Positions 8,101 to 16,768 of a stretch of 64,000 bases of DNA are shown one piece after another. Location: the NCBI GenBank assembly GCA_038734275.1, contig JAVYOO010000002.1:158911-222910 (forward strand), in the 5' to 3' direction. This DNA is from Archaeoglobaceae archaeon. GTDB lineage: Archaea > Halobacteriota > Archaeoglobi > Archaeoglobales > Archaeoglobaceae. How positions within the stretch are numbered: the first letter of the stretch is position 1; each line of letters starts with the position of its first letter. A program made the position numbers and the translations under genes. The notes below the pieces were generated by a model that had not been told where the DNA came from, ran no database searches, and worked only from the letters and a program-made list of their open reading frames with translations.

Positions 8101-8427
8101 CTAACTCACCTCTAACTTATCTAAAGCAAATCTCTCCTCATTCTTGGCCATCTTCTCTCTCACAGCTTTTTCGAGATCTAAGCCAGCTATGTCGCATAGA
8201 AAGAGCAGGTAGATAAAGATGTCTGCAACTTCATCCGCTATTTCTGAGCTTTTCTTCTCAAGAACGTTCTTTTCCTCTTCGAGATCCCTTGTCCACTGAA
8301 ATAGCTCGAGAAGTTCACAAGCTTCGATTGCAATTGAGATTGCAAGATTCTTTGGCGTGTGGAACTTAAGCCAGTCTCTTTTATCCCTGAATTGCCTTAA
8401 ATTTTCTAAAATGCTTTCAAGATCCAT
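8101..8427 (-). CDS. MazG-like nucleotide pyrophosphohydrolase
   Basis: This 108-residue all-alpha NTP pyrophosphatase shows the MazG/RS21-C6 metal-binding pattern: [11 protein letters not shown] (about residues 35-45), then [14 protein letters not shown] (about 63-76), giving the ExxE and ExxD pairs. These enzymes hydrolyse (d)NTPs, often non-canonical ones, to monophosphates in house-cleaning. It is the first gene of a two-gene operon with the B3/B4-domain protein. Confidence 0.87.
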   Translation of the reverse strand: MDLESILENLRQFRDKRDWLKFHTPKNLAISIAIEACELLELFQWTRDLEEEKNVLEKKSSEIADEVADIFIYLLFLCDIAGLDLEKAVREKMAKNEERFALDKLEVS

Positions 8428-8499
8428 GGTCTGTGCTTTGCTGCGAGCTTAAAAAGGATTGGGAAATTCTTTAAATCCCAACTTAAAGATTTTAAAAGG

Positions 8500-9420
8500 A
8501 TGAGAGAATTCATTGAAGAGAAAATAAGGGAAATAAGAGAAACTGTTGGGGACAAAAAGGCAATTATAGCCCTTTCTGGCGGAGTTGACAGCTCAACTAC
8601 AGCAATTCTTGCTCATAAAGCGATTGGGGATAAACTATATGCCGTATTCGTAAACACCGGACTTTTAAGAAAAGGTGAGCCCGAGTTCGTCGTTAAAACC
8701 TTTAAAGAAGACTTTGGGTTGAATTTGATTTATGTCAATGCCCAGAAAAGATTTTTCGATGCACTTAGAGGTGTTGTGGATCCAGAACAGAAGAGAAAGG
8801 TTATAGGAAAGGTTTTCATCGATGTTTTTGAAGAAGTTGCAAAGGAGATCGGAGCAGAGTTCCTGATCCAGGGCACAATTGCTCCCGACTGGATCGAAAG
8901 TAAAGGAGGAATAAAGAGTCATCACAACGTTGGGGGATTGCCTGAAAGGTTGAATTTGAAGATAATTGAGCCTTTGAGAGATCTATACAAAGACGAAGTG
9001 AGGGAGCTTGCAAAGGAGCTTGGATTGCCTGAGAAGATCTATAGAAGGATGCCTTTCCCCGGCCCGGGACTCGCTGCGAGGGTCGTTGGTGAAGTAACTC
9101 CAGAGAAGGTAAGGATCGTAAGAGAAGCAAATGCGATAGTTGAAGAAGAGATCGAAAAAGCCCAACTAAAGCCCTGGCAGGCTTTTGCTGTGCTCTTGGG
9201 CGTTAAAACGGTAGGTGTTCAGGGCGATATAAGGGCTTATAAAGAAACAATTGCTGTAAGGGTTGTTGAAAGCCTTGATGGAATGACTGCGAATGCTATG
9301 AATTTGCCATTTGAAGTTCTGCAAAGGATTGCCTTCAGAATTGTAAGCGAAATTCCCGAAGTTGGAAGAGTTTTGTATGATGTGACTAATAAACCGCCAG
9401 CAACGATCGAGTTCGAGTGA
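8500..9420 (+). CDS. guaAB: GMP synthase subunit B (ATP-PPase/amination domain)
   Basis: This 306-residue protein is the synthetase half of the split archaeal GMP synthase, which adenylates XMP and aminates it to GMP. The PP-loop is [14 protein letters not shown] (about residues 22-35), [13 protein letters not shown] fits the family, and the C-terminal dimerisation domain has [13 protein letters not shown] and ends in [10 protein letters not shown], as usual. The glutaminase partner follows two bases later, so the two subunits are co-expressed. TATA-like AT-rich sequence lies upstream. Confidence 0.95.
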   Translation: MREFIEEKIREIRETVGDKKAIIALSGGVDSSTTAILAHKAIGDKLYAVFVNTGLLRKGEPEFVVKTFKEDFGLNLIYVNAQKRFFDALRGVVDPEQKRKVIGKVFIDVFEEVAKEIGAEFLIQGTIAPDWIESKGGIKSHHNVGGLPERLNLKIIEPLRDLYKDEVRELAKELGLPEKIYRRMPFPGPGLAARVVGEVTPEKVRIVREANAIVEEEIEKAQLKPWQAFAVLLGVKTVGVQGDIRAYKETIAVRVVESLDGMTANAMNLPFEVLQRIAFRIVSEIPEVGRVLYDVTNKPPATIEFE

Positions 9421-9421
9421 T

Positions 9422-9985
9422 ATGATCCTCATCCTTGAGAATTATGGTCAGTATACGCACAGGATCTGGAGAACGCTAAGAGAGATTGGTGCAAAAGCTG
9501 AAATCATAGCAAACACGACAGCGATTGAGGAAATAAAAGCAAAGAAACCCTCAGGGATAATATTTAGCGGTGGTCCAACGCTTGAAAGAGCGGGAAACTG
9601 CTGGAAGATCCTCGAAAGATATGAGGAATTCGGGATCCCAATACTCGGCATCTGCTTAGGACATCAGCTGATTGCAAAACATTTCGGTGGAGTGGTTGAT
9701 AGAGGAAACAAGGCTGAATATAGCCTCGTGGAAGTCGAGATCATCGAAGAGAACGAGATCTTCAAAGGGCTACCGGAGAGGCTTAGAGTTTGGGCAAGCC
9801 ACATGGATGAGGTTAAAAAGCTCCCAGAGAGCTTTGAATTGCTTGCGAGAAGCGAATTTTGCGAAGTCGAAGCCATGAGGCACAAATCTTTGCCGATCTA
9901 CGGCATTCAGTTCCATCCTGAGGTTGCTCACACGGAGAAGGGTAAGGAAATCTACAAGAACTTTGTTTCGATTTGTAAAAGCTGA
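9422..9985 (+). CDS. guaAA: GMP synthase subunit A (glutamine amidotransferase)
   Basis: This 187-residue class I glutamine amidotransferase releases ammonia from glutamine for the amination subunit encoded just upstream. The catalytic Cys is in [15 protein letters not shown] (about residues 75-89), and the His/Glu pair is in [15 protein letters not shown] near the C-terminus. Length is normal for the archaeal stand-alone subunit. Confidence 0.95.
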   Translation: MILILENYGQYTHRIWRTLREIGAKAEIIANTTAIEEIKAKKPSGIIFSGGPTLERAGNCWKILERYEEFGIPILGICLGHQLIAKHFGGVVDRGNKAEYSLVEVEIIEENEIFKGLPERLRVWASHMDEVKKLPESFELLARSEFCEVEAMRHKSLPIYGIQFHPEVAHTEKGKEIYKNFVSICKS

Positions 9986-10083
9986 AGCCTTTGAATTTTA
10001 GCTCCTGATTTTTATTTACGCTTTAAACGCATTGAAATCTTCTATGATTTTAATTTACAGAAACAATTTGATGAAATTTCTTG

Positions 10084-10743
10084 CTAAAAAGAAAATTTCG
10101 AATTTTGTTCATCACCCGAGAAGTTATTGATCCCAGATTCGGGAACCAAGGATTTTAACTGAATTTTGTTCGGAACCCGTGGAACCTCTATGACTTCGAA
10201 AGTTACGTTCTTTTTTTCAATGCAGTCTCTGATAACCCTCTCTCGAGCCGTCAGATTGCTCTTTCCGGTTTTAACTTCAGCAAAAATTATTTTTTCAAGT
10301 CTCCCTTCACTTAGGCCTTGGAAAATTACGAGGTCGATAGGAGAACCTATAAAACGGACATCTTTAGGATTATATTTGAATTCCGGGAAAAATGGAACCA
10401 GATGTTCTGTCACCTTCTCCTTAATAACTGATGTGCTTTTCTCAACTGCTTCCTTCCTTATTCTCTCCTCTTCTTTTTTCTTCCAAGTTTCAAATAGGTT
10501 TTTAGCCGTCCTTTCCGCCAGTTCTGAATAGTTCTTTTTCATTCTTTCCAACTCTTCAACATACAACCTCTTCAATCTTTCAATTTCCTCATTGTATCTC
10601 GCTGAAATTGTTTTGAGCTCTCTTTCTTTCCATTCTTCATAAAGTTTTATAGATCTGGATTCAATCTCACCCTTTAGTCTGATATACTGGATCGAGTAAT
10701 AAACCAGAACGAGTATTAGGAAGAAGAGCACGATCTCTAACAT
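10084..10743 (-). CDS. membrane-anchored Holliday junction resolvase-related endonuclease-like protein
   Basis: Starting at ATG 10743 (preceded by GGTGGGAGG), the 219-residue protein begins with one membrane helix (LEIVLFFLILVLVYYSIQYI), followed by a roughly 100-residue coiled coil rich in E, K and R. The C-terminal domain fits the Endonuc_Holl/restriction-endonuclease-like fold: GSPIDLVIF and IIFAEVKTGKSNL supply the D and E-x-K metal-binding residues. The longer reading from 10797 is unlikely because it would precede the membrane helix with an unrelated stretch and lacks a ribosome site. The true substrate is unknown. Confidence 0.7.
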   Translation of the reverse strand: MLEIVLFFLILVLVYYSIQYIRLKGEIESRSIKLYEEWKERELKTISARYNEEIERLKRLYVEELERMKKNYSELAERTAKNLFETWKKKEEERIRKEAVEKSTSVIKEKVTEHLVPFFPEFKYNPKDVRFIGSPIDLVIFQGLSEGRLEKIIFAEVKTGKSNLTARERVIRDCIEKKNVTFEVIEVPRVPNKIQLKSLVPESGINNFSGDEQNSKFSF

Positions 10744-10771
10744 CCTCCCACCTAATTTAGTTGCTGCACCA

Positions 10772-10898
10772 TTGCACATAACCCTTTCTTCAGACAATTA
10801 CGACTGGCTAAAGAAAAACGTCTCCAATGCCTCAGCCTTCATCGATCAGCTCGTTAAAACCGTTAAAGACCAAATTCAGCCTGCCTTTGTGCTCGTAA
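10772..10898 (+). pseudogene. possible antitoxin-like N-terminal remnant next to tRNA-Ser
   Basis: The plus strand reads HITLSSDNYDWLKKNVSNAS and then FIDQLVKTVKD, which looks like the DNA-binding N-terminus of small archaeal antitoxins. It has only a TTG start, no promoter box, and runs into the tRNA gene, where the frame makes no sense. I read it as a remnant next to the 3' end of the tRNA. Confidence 0.35.
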
Positions 10899-10901
10899 AA
10901 G

Positions 10902-10982
10902 CGCTGGGGGTGGGATTCGAACCCACGCGGGCAAAGCCCAACAGCTTAGCAGGCTGTCGCCTTACCACTCGGCAACCCCAGC
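10902..10982 (-). tRNA. tRNA-Ser (anticodon GCT)
   Basis: Read on the minus strand, the acceptor arms GCTGGGG (from 10982) and CCCCAGC pair fully, followed by discriminator G at 10902. The anticodon stem ACAGC/GCTGT encloses the loop CTGCTAA, giving anticodon GCT. The long variable arm GGGC-TTT-GCCC is typical of serine tRNA, and the T arm is GTGGG-TTCGAAT-CCCAC. CCA is not encoded, and no intron is visible. Confidence 0.96.
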
Positions 10983-11005
10983 TTAGAACTTTTTAGGATC
11001 ATTCT

Positions 11006-11016
11006 GGATATAAGAT
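11006..11016 (-). promoter_or_regulatory. TATA box of tRNA-Ser
   Basis: On the minus strand the sequence ATCTTATATCC is centred about 29 bases before the tRNA 5' end, the expected archaeal spacing. Confidence 0.55.
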
Positions 11017-11156
11017 TTTTCTCGAACATCTATAAAAACCTCACTTTCTTCCGCAATTGATATATACAAAAAACCTTTTTTGTAATTTTTGTTTTTATCA
11101 AATCGCTCTGGACGTTTCTTAGGACAAACGGACAAAGCTAATCTGCAAAAACAAAA

Positions 11157-11167
11157 GTTATAAATAC
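11157..11167 (+). promoter_or_regulatory. TATA box of acyl-CoA synthetase gene
   Basis: GTTATAAATAC is centred 27 bases before the ATG at 11188, so the transcript should be leaderless or nearly so. An imperfect CGTTT/AAACG inverted repeat lies about 30 bases further upstream. Confidence 0.6.
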
Positions 11168-11187
11168 TGAATGCTTCATAATTTATT

Positions 11188-12909
11188 ATGGCTTCGGTGT
11201 ATGGAGAGAATATTAGAGATGTAGATGTTTCAAAGATTCCAAAACCTTGGCTCAAGGCCTACGACAGCGGTGTTAAACCCCACATCGATTATCCAGTAAT
11301 ACCCCTATACAAGCTATATGAAAACAATGCAAAAAAGTTTCCGGATAAGGTTGCATTCGATTTCTACGGAACAAAAATAACTTTTAAACAGCTTGACGAA
11401 GCTTCAAAGAAAATAGTATCCTTCCTCTATGATATGGGAGTGGAAAAGGGAGATAGGGTCGTAGTTGGTCTGCCAAATACTCCCCACTACCCAATAGTTG
11501 CAAATGCGATTTTGAGAGCAGGAGGCATAATGGTTCAATGTAATCCGATTTATCCACCCAGAGAACTGAAGCACGTTGTAAAGGATAGTGGTGCAGAACT
11601 CATGTTCGCGATAGAGAACATGTATCCTAATCTTAAACCGCTTTTGGAAGAAGGGTTGTTCAAAAAGCTGATTATATGTAAAATAGAGGACTATCTTAGA
11701 TTCCCGTTAAATGCTCTGTTTAAGGCATTCGTAAAGAAAAAGAGATTTGGAGAAATAAAAATCGAGCCCAGAAGTGAAGTTATGGACTATATGGACCTGA
11801 TGAAATATCCTAAAAACGATAAAACAGTTGAAGTAGATCCTAAAAATGATGTTGCGGTCTTCCAGTATACAGGTGGAACAACAGGTTTGCCGAAAGGTGC
11901 TATGCTGACGCACTTTAATCTGGTGGCAAATGCGCATCAAGTAGCAAGCTGGGATCCAAAAGCTGGTCCAAATGATGTCTATCTCGGTGCACTGCCAGCC
12001 TTCCACAGCTACGGCTTTACGATGGCAAATGCAGGAGTTCTACTCGGAGGCAAAATAGTCTTAATTCCTGATCCAAGAGAATTCAGCATATACCTTAAAT
12101 TAATACAGAAGCACAAAGTTACGACATTCCCCGGTGTTCCAACGATGTATATAGCCCTTTTGCAGGATCCAAAGCTGACAAAATACGATCTTTCTTCGAT
12201 TAGAGCTTGCATAAGCGGTGCTGCACCGCTTCCAGTTGAAGTTAAAAAGAAATGGGAGGAGGTAACTGGAGGCAAACTCGTAGAAGGCTATGGCCTGAGC
12301 GAAGCTTCGCCTGTTACGCATTGCAATCCATTATACGGACTGAATAAAGCCGGAAGCATTGGAATTCCAATGCCGGATACTCTTGCTGTAGTTGTCGACG
12401 ATGATGGCAACATCTTGCCTCCTGGGCAAGTAGGAGAACTTGCAATTTACGGACCACAGGTTATGAAAGGATACTGGATGATGGAGAACGAGACCGCAAA
12501 AGTTCTAATCAACGGCTGGTTGCTCACCGGGGACATGGCGAAGATGGATGAAGACGGATACTTCTACATTGTCGACAGAAAGAAAGACCTGATAATCGCT
12601 GGAGGCTACAACATATATCCGAGAGAAGTTGAAGAAGTGCTCTATGAGCATCCCGCTGTGCTCGAAGCAGCGGTGATCGGCGTGCCAGATCCTTATCGTG
12701 GGGAAACTGTGAAGGCTTTCATACAGCTGAAGCCTGAGTATAAGGGTAAGGTGAAGGAGGAGGACATTTTAAACTTCTGCAGGGATAAGCTGGCTCCTTA
12801 CAAGGTGCCAAAGCTGATCGAGTTCAGAGATGAACTTCCGAAGTCTCTTGTTGGAAAAGTTCTGAGAAGAGCTCTGAAAGAGGAAGAGCTGAAGAAGAGA
12901 GGGGGCTAA
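11188..12909 (+). CDS. long-chain acyl-CoA synthetase (AMP-forming)
   Basis: This 573-residue member of the ANL adenylating family activates fatty or other carboxylic acids to CoA thioesters. The P-loop is QYTGGTTGLPKGAMLTH (about residues 231-247), the adenine motif is VEGYGLSEASPV, the hinge region is LLTGDMAKMDEDGYFYIVDRKKD, and the C-terminal catalytic Lys lies in LPKSLVGKVLRR. The organisation is that of FadD-type ligases. It is transcribed alone from a leaderless-type promoter and would supply the beta-oxidation cluster at 45-49 kb. Substrate chain length cannot be read from sequence. Confidence 0.9.
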   Translation: MASVYGENIRDVDVSKIPKPWLKAYDSGVKPHIDYPVIPLYKLYENNAKKFPDKVAFDFYGTKITFKQLDEASKKIVSFLYDMGVEKGDRVVVGLPNTPHYPIVANAILRAGGIMVQCNPIYPPRELKHVVKDSGAELMFAIENMYPNLKPLLEEGLFKKLIICKIEDYLRFPLNALFKAFVKKKRFGEIKIEPRSEVMDYMDLMKYPKNDKTVEVDPKNDVAVFQYTGGTTGLPKGAMLTHFNLVANAHQVASWDPKAGPNDVYLGALPAFHSYGFTMANAGVLLGGKIVLIPDPREFSIYLKLIQKHKVTTFPGVPTMYIALLQDPKLTKYDLSSIRACISGAAPLPVEVKKKWEEVTGGKLVEGYGLSEASPVTHCNPLYGLNKAGSIGIPMPDTLAVVVDDDGNILPPGQVGELAIYGPQVMKGYWMMENETAKVLINGWLLTGDMAKMDEDGYFYIVDRKKDLIIAGGYNIYPREVEEVLYEHPAVLEAAVIGVPDPYRGETVKAFIQLKPEYKGKVKEEDILNFCRDKLAPYKVPKLIEFRDELPKSLVGKVLRRALKEEELKKRGG

Positions 12910-13004
12910 ATCTATTTTTATTCTTTTGTTTTGGTTTATACCTTTCCATAAGCCTTATATCAGAGTTCGGAAAATTTTTTAAGTTTTGATTGTTAATAAA
13001 TGAT

Positions 13005-13628
13005 ATGAACACGCTGAAGTTCCGAAATGTGGAAATAACTTGGCTGAAGCATGCTGGTTTCAGACTTAAAGGCTCGAAAGTCATTTACATCGATCCATAC
13101 GAGGTTCCTGAAGGGCAAGAAAAGGCGGATCTCATTCTCGTGACTCACGACCACTTTGACCATCTGGACATGAAGTCGATCAGAAATCTTGCAAAAAAGG
13201 ACACAACTATTGTTCACCCAAAAGCTTGCTCGATAAAGGGTTTTGAAAGCTTTGCCATGACTGAAAACCAAACTGTAAATATCAAAGGCGTTGAGATCAC
13301 CGCTGTGCCCGCATACAATGTCGACAAGCCATTTCACAAGAGTGGTGGTTTGGGCTACATTGTAAACCTTGACAGCGTCAAAGTATACCATGCAGGCGAC
13401 ACGGATCGGATTCCAGAGATGAAAAAGATCACTGTTGACATCGCTTTACTTCCCGCTGGCGGAACTTATACGATGGATCTAAGCGAAGCTATTAAGGCTA
13501 CTCAGGACATCAAAGCGGAAGTCTACATACCAATGCATTACGGGGCGATTCCGAACACTAAGGCTAACCCATTGGAATTCAAGGCCAAAGTCCCCAAAGC
13601 AGTAATACTTGAGCCTTTACTGCGATGA
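13005..13628 (+). CDS. metallo-beta-lactamase-fold hydrolase
   Basis: This 207-residue protein belongs to the UPF0173/UlaG-like branch of the MBL superfamily. The metal ligands are seen in THDHFDHLD (about residues 46-54), with later ligands in YHAGDTD and MHYG. ATG 13005 is preferred over the upstream TTG at 12990. The 3' end overlaps the convergent UPF0179 gene by 12 bases. The substrate is unknown. Confidence 0.85.
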   Translation: MNTLKFRNVEITWLKHAGFRLKGSKVIYIDPYEVPEGQEKADLILVTHDHFDHLDMKSIRNLAKKDTTIVHPKACSIKGFESFAMTENQTVNIKGVEITAVPAYNVDKPFHKSGGLGYIVNLDSVKVYHAGDTDRIPEMKKITVDIALLPAGGTYTMDLSEAIKATQDIKAEVYIPMHYGAIPNTKANPLEFKAKVPKAVILEPLLR

Positions 13629-14078
13629 CTCTCGCTGAAGCTCGGCAACAACCACGTTAAAGCCAAGAGTGCATTTTTCTGGAGCTTCGCCAATAATCTT
13701 GCTTACAATAACAACTTCTCCATTTTTCAGCTCTACTGGATGACAAAGATTGAACATACTGCACTCGTAGTGATCGCAAACCCGCTCTTCATATTTCATC
13801 TTTGCCCCTTCCGCAAGATTTGAGTCAACGAGAGCTATTATTGGCAGTTCGATCACTTCAACAGCAACAACACCATCTTCATGCAATGCACACTCCTGAA
13901 CGGTGCCATCACGTAAGCCGACGATCTTATACTTTGCCCCCTCTCTCAGCCTTAAGCATGCCTTCTTTATCTTACAATTTTCGCATTCTGGCTTTCCACC
14001 GAGAAAAATAAACTCAAGTCCTATTTTAGCCCAGTTTTTTCCGCATAAGGTAATGATCTTGTTAACTTCACCATCCAT
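13617..14078 (-). CDS. UPF0179 cysteine-rich protein
   Basis: This roughly 153-residue protein is of the archaeal UPF0179 family, with no established function. It holds two cysteine clusters, CENCKIKKAC (near residue 30) and CDHYECSMFNLC (near residue 105), which could bind an Fe-S cluster or zinc, plus a conserved late Cys in PEKCTLGF. Of the candidate starts, ATG 14078 has GGTGAT a few bases upstream; 14084 and TTG 14090 are also possible. It converges on and overlaps the MBL-fold gene. Confidence 0.85.
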   Translation of the reverse strand: MDGEVNKIITLCGKNWAKIGLEFIFLGGKPECENCKIKKACLRLREGAKYKIVGLRDGTVQECALHEDGVVAVEVIELPIIALVDSNLAEGAKMKYEERVCDHYECSMFNLCHPVELKNGEVVIVSKIIGEAPEKCTLGFNVVVAELQRESSQ

Positions 14079-14173
14079 CAGCATCACCAATTTTTTTGCT
14101 ATCTCAAAATATTTTAAGCTTTGCTTCTCGAAGAAATTAAGAAAGTATTTAAATAAATCCCGAAGCTTTAGCC

Positions 14174-15532
14174 ATGGATCAGAAAAAGCTCGTGCTTATT
14201 GCATCAACAATAGCCTCTTTCTTAACACCCTTTATGGGCTCTGCTGTAAATCTTGCTTTACCAAGCATTGAAAAGGAATTCGAGCTCGATGCAATCTTCT
14301 TAGCCTGGATCACAACCGCATTTTTGCTTTCCACCGCAATGTTCCTCGTGCCAATGGGAAGACTGGGGGACATTAAGGGAAGAAAGTCTCTTTTCGTCCT
14401 TGGGCTTCTTATATTCACTCTCTCATCTCTCCTATGCTCCCTTGCCATTTCGGGAGAGTCCTTAGTCGTTTTCAGGTTTTTACAAGGCATTGGGTCTGCA
14501 ATGATCGCAAGCACGGGCGTAGCGATGCTCACTTCAGCCTATCCGCCACAGGAAAGGGGTAAAGTGATTGGAATCAACACATCCGCAGTTTACGTTGGTC
14601 TCTCTTCAGGACCAATTCTCGGTGGTCTAATAACCCAGCATCTCGGCTGGAGAGCTCTATTTCTCTTTCCACTATTCATTGCATTCTTTGCCATTTTTGC
14701 AATTTTAAAAGTGAAACAGGAATGGGCAGAAGCCAAAGGAGAGAAATTCGACCTAACTGGTTCCCTAATGTATACAATTTCCCTCTTCATGCTGATCTAC
14801 GGCTTTTCTCATCTTCCAGAGACGCTTGGATTTCTGCTTGTAATTGGGGGAATTTTAGCTCTAATTCTTTTTGCTTTAATTGAAGGCAGAACTTCAGAGC
14901 CAGTGCTTAACGTGAAAATGTTCCGCAAAAATACAGTCTTTGCAATGTCTAATCTCGCAGCACTGTTGAACTACTCCGCAACCTTTGCGGTAGCGTTTTT
15001 AATGAGCCTTTATCTTCAATATATCAAAGAGCTAAGCCCACAGGAAGCGGGATTGATCTTGCTTGCTCAGCCAGTGGTGATGGCTCTGTTTTCGCCAATT
15101 GCCGGAGCGTTGTCTGACAGAATTGAACCGAGAATTGTTGCCTCAATCGGCATGGCGCTCACAGCATTGTCGCTTTTCCTTTTCTCTATAATAAGCTACG
15201 AGACTCCCATGGAGTATATCATAGGAAATCTGATCCTCATAGGCTTCGGCTTCGGACTATTCTCCTCACCAAATACAAACGCTGTTATGAGTTCGGTTGA
15301 GAGAAAATTCTATGGATTGGCTTCTGCAACTCTTGCAACGATGCGTGTCATTGGACAGGCTTTCAGCATGGGCTTGGTGACTCTGATCTTTGCTTTGCTT
15401 ATAGGAAAATCGAGAATTCCAGAAGTGCTTCCCGATTTCATCATCGCATTGAAAACCGCCTTCGTAGTCTCTGCGGTTCTCTGCATTTTCGGTGTTTTTG
15501 CCTCACTTGCAAGGGGCAAAGTGAGGAATTAG
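14174..15532 (+). CDS. MFS drug-type exporter (DHA2-like)
   Basis: This 452-residue membrane protein has about 14 predicted helices. It begins with SFLTPFMGSAVNLALPSIEKEF and has the loop GRLGDIKGRK after helix 2 and the motif C-like GPILGGLITQHLGWRALF, all typical of the EmrB/QacA proton-antiport family. It would expel an unknown hydrophobic compound. It is transcribed alone, and its stop lies just before the convergent SRP RNA 3' end. Confidence 0.85.
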   Translation: MDQKKLVLIASTIASFLTPFMGSAVNLALPSIEKEFELDAIFLAWITTAFLLSTAMFLVPMGRLGDIKGRKSLFVLGLLIFTLSSLLCSLAISGESLVVFRFLQGIGSAMIASTGVAMLTSAYPPQERGKVIGINTSAVYVGLSSGPILGGLITQHLGWRALFLFPLFIAFFAIFAILKVKQEWAEAKGEKFDLTGSLMYTISLFMLIYGFSHLPETLGFLLVIGGILALILFALIEGRTSEPVLNVKMFRKNTVFAMSNLAALLNYSATFAVAFLMSLYLQYIKELSPQEAGLILLAQPVVMALFSPIAGALSDRIEPRIVASIGMALTALSLFLFSIISYETPMEYIIGNLILIGFGFGLFSSPNTNAVMSSVERKFYGLASATLATMRVIGQAFSMGLVTLIFALLIGKSRIPEVLPDFIIALKTAFVVSAVLCIFGVFASLARGKVRN

Positions 15533-15846
15533 TGGTGGGCGCGCCTCGGGTCGATCCGCTGTGTCCGCTGTGCGGAGCAATGCACCCCTCCTCCCCGCAC
15601 CCCCAGAAGCGCCGGTCGTTCGGAGTGGGCTTGCTCCCTTCCGGGCCTCAGCCGGTGCCTCCGATTAATACGGCGAACCTCTCCTCCGAGAAGTCCGCCG
15701 TAACCGCCGACCCTCCAGGACGAGGATTCTACGGAAATGCAATGCTCCACTTTCAGCGGGCATGCGGACCTTCCCTCGGCTTCGGCTCCCGCATATCGAC
15801 GGTTTCGGGTTACAGGGGACGCCGAGTCCCCCAGCCTAGCCCACCA
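15533..15846 (-). ncRNA. archaeal signal recognition particle (7S) RNA
   Basis: This is a roughly 312-base GC-rich block in AT-rich surroundings. The ends pair as GGTGGGC (5', near 15845) with GCCCACC (3', near 15534), forming helix 1. Near the 5' end, read on the minus strand, are CGGCGTCCCCTGTAACCCG and GAAACCGTCGATATG, conserved in archaeal SRP RNAs. Further along, GGCCCGGAAGGGAGCAAGCC is the domain IV (helix 8) element that binds SRP54. End positions are estimated to within a few bases. Coding frames drawn across this block are artefacts. Confidence 0.96.
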
Positions 15847-15864
15847 TTTAATGGTTGAAACCAA

Positions 15865-15874
15865 GATATTTAAG
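15865..15874 (-). promoter_or_regulatory. TATA box of SRP RNA
   Basis: On the minus strand CTTAAATATC is centred about 25 bases before the inferred RNA 5' end at 15845-15846. Confidence 0.5.
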
Positions 15875-15918
15875 TTTTCGTTCATGAAAATTTTCCAAAT
15901 AAGTGAGCATGCTGATCG

Positions 15919-16767
15919 CTACTGGCTGTAATGCTCCTTTTGTGGGTGAATTTCATTGATAAGGCTCAATTCAAAGATTTCACTCCTTTTCGGAATTCTT
16001 TCTATATAACCAAGTTCTTTCATGAATTTGGCGAGTTTTAAAGTGCTCTCGATATACTTTTCAGGCAAGGATGAGCAGTATTTGGGGCTTAGCTCAACAA
16101 TCTTGCGAATTTCGTCGAGTTTTAATTCGCCCTTAAAGCTCCTGTAAATTTTCTGCACCGCAAAATCTCTTGCTTCTCTTAGCAAATTGCAAGCCCATTC
16201 ATGCTTTATTAAGAAATCTGCAAGAAGTTCTACGTTTTCTTCATAAAAATCCCTTTTCACGACGATTCCATAGCTTGGATTCCAGCTCCAGAGTTCTGCA
16301 GGTTTGCAGACGATCTTTGCACCGTATTTCTCAGCCAAAACCGCCAAATTCGGAGTTCCACAGACAAAATCAACATGCTGGTCAATGAAGTCGTTCAAAA
16401 GCATCTCCGCATAAGGGTAATTGACGACCTCAAAATTTGCTTTAATACTTCGGAGCACTACATCGTGCATTGTTCCCGTGGCAAGAGTTCCAACTCTTTT
16501 CCCCTCAAGACACTCTGGAAATTCTCCTTCAGCCCTTCCAGCGATAACCGTGCCCTCAACGTGTCCACCTGCAATGCAGACCAAATTCAGCCCGCGGTTT
16601 TTTGCATAGATCACAGGAGTTAGTCCAACATAGGCTAAATCAATTCTGTTTGTCTCGAATGCCCTCATGATCTCAATTCCAGTGCTAAATAGCTTCCATT
16701 CTGCTTTAAACCGCTCTTTCAGAATATGAGATGTGTGATAAGCTGTCGAAAGGAACGCAATTCTCAT
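15919..16767 (-). CDS. substrate-binding-like protein without signal peptide
   Basis: This 282-residue protein has the fold pattern of NitT/TauT or MqnA-type periplasmic binding proteins: RIAFLSTAYHTSHILKERF at the start, then IMRAFETNRIDLAYVGLTP and VGTLATGTMHDVVLRS. Unlike transport proteins it has no signal peptide or lipobox, and no ABC permease or ATPase gene is nearby. It directly follows the radical SAM gene with a stop/start overlap, so it is probably part of the same cytoplasmic pathway, perhaps binding the substrate or product. ATG 16767 or GTG 16776 could be the start. Confidence 0.65.
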   Translation of the reverse strand: MRIAFLSTAYHTSHILKERFKAEWKLFSTGIEIMRAFETNRIDLAYVGLTPVIYAKNRGLNLVCIAGGHVEGTVIAGRAEGEFPECLEGKRVGTLATGTMHDVVLRSIKANFEVVNYPYAEMLLNDFIDQHVDFVCGTPNLAVLAEKYGAKIVCKPAELWSWNPSYGIVVKRDFYEENVELLADFLIKHEWACNLLREARDFAVQKIYRSFKGELKLDEIRKIVELSPKYCSSLPEKYIESTLKLAKFMKELGYIERIPKRSEIFELSLINEIHPQKEHYSQ

Positions 16768-16768
16768 C

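Noticed and set aside
10772-10996. 74-residue plus-strand frame
   Set aside because: Its second half crosses the tRNA-Ser gene and it has only a TTG start; only the first part is kept, as a possible remnant.
10983-11255. 90-residue minus-strand frame in the gap before the acyl-CoA synthetase gene
   Set aside because: It overlaps the promoter and start of a certain gene and has no credible start signal; the last part reads protein-like but I could not support it.
15529-15885. Overlapping frames of about 110 codons on both strands
   Set aside because: They lie on the SRP RNA gene; the GC-rich structured RNA leaves open frames by composition.
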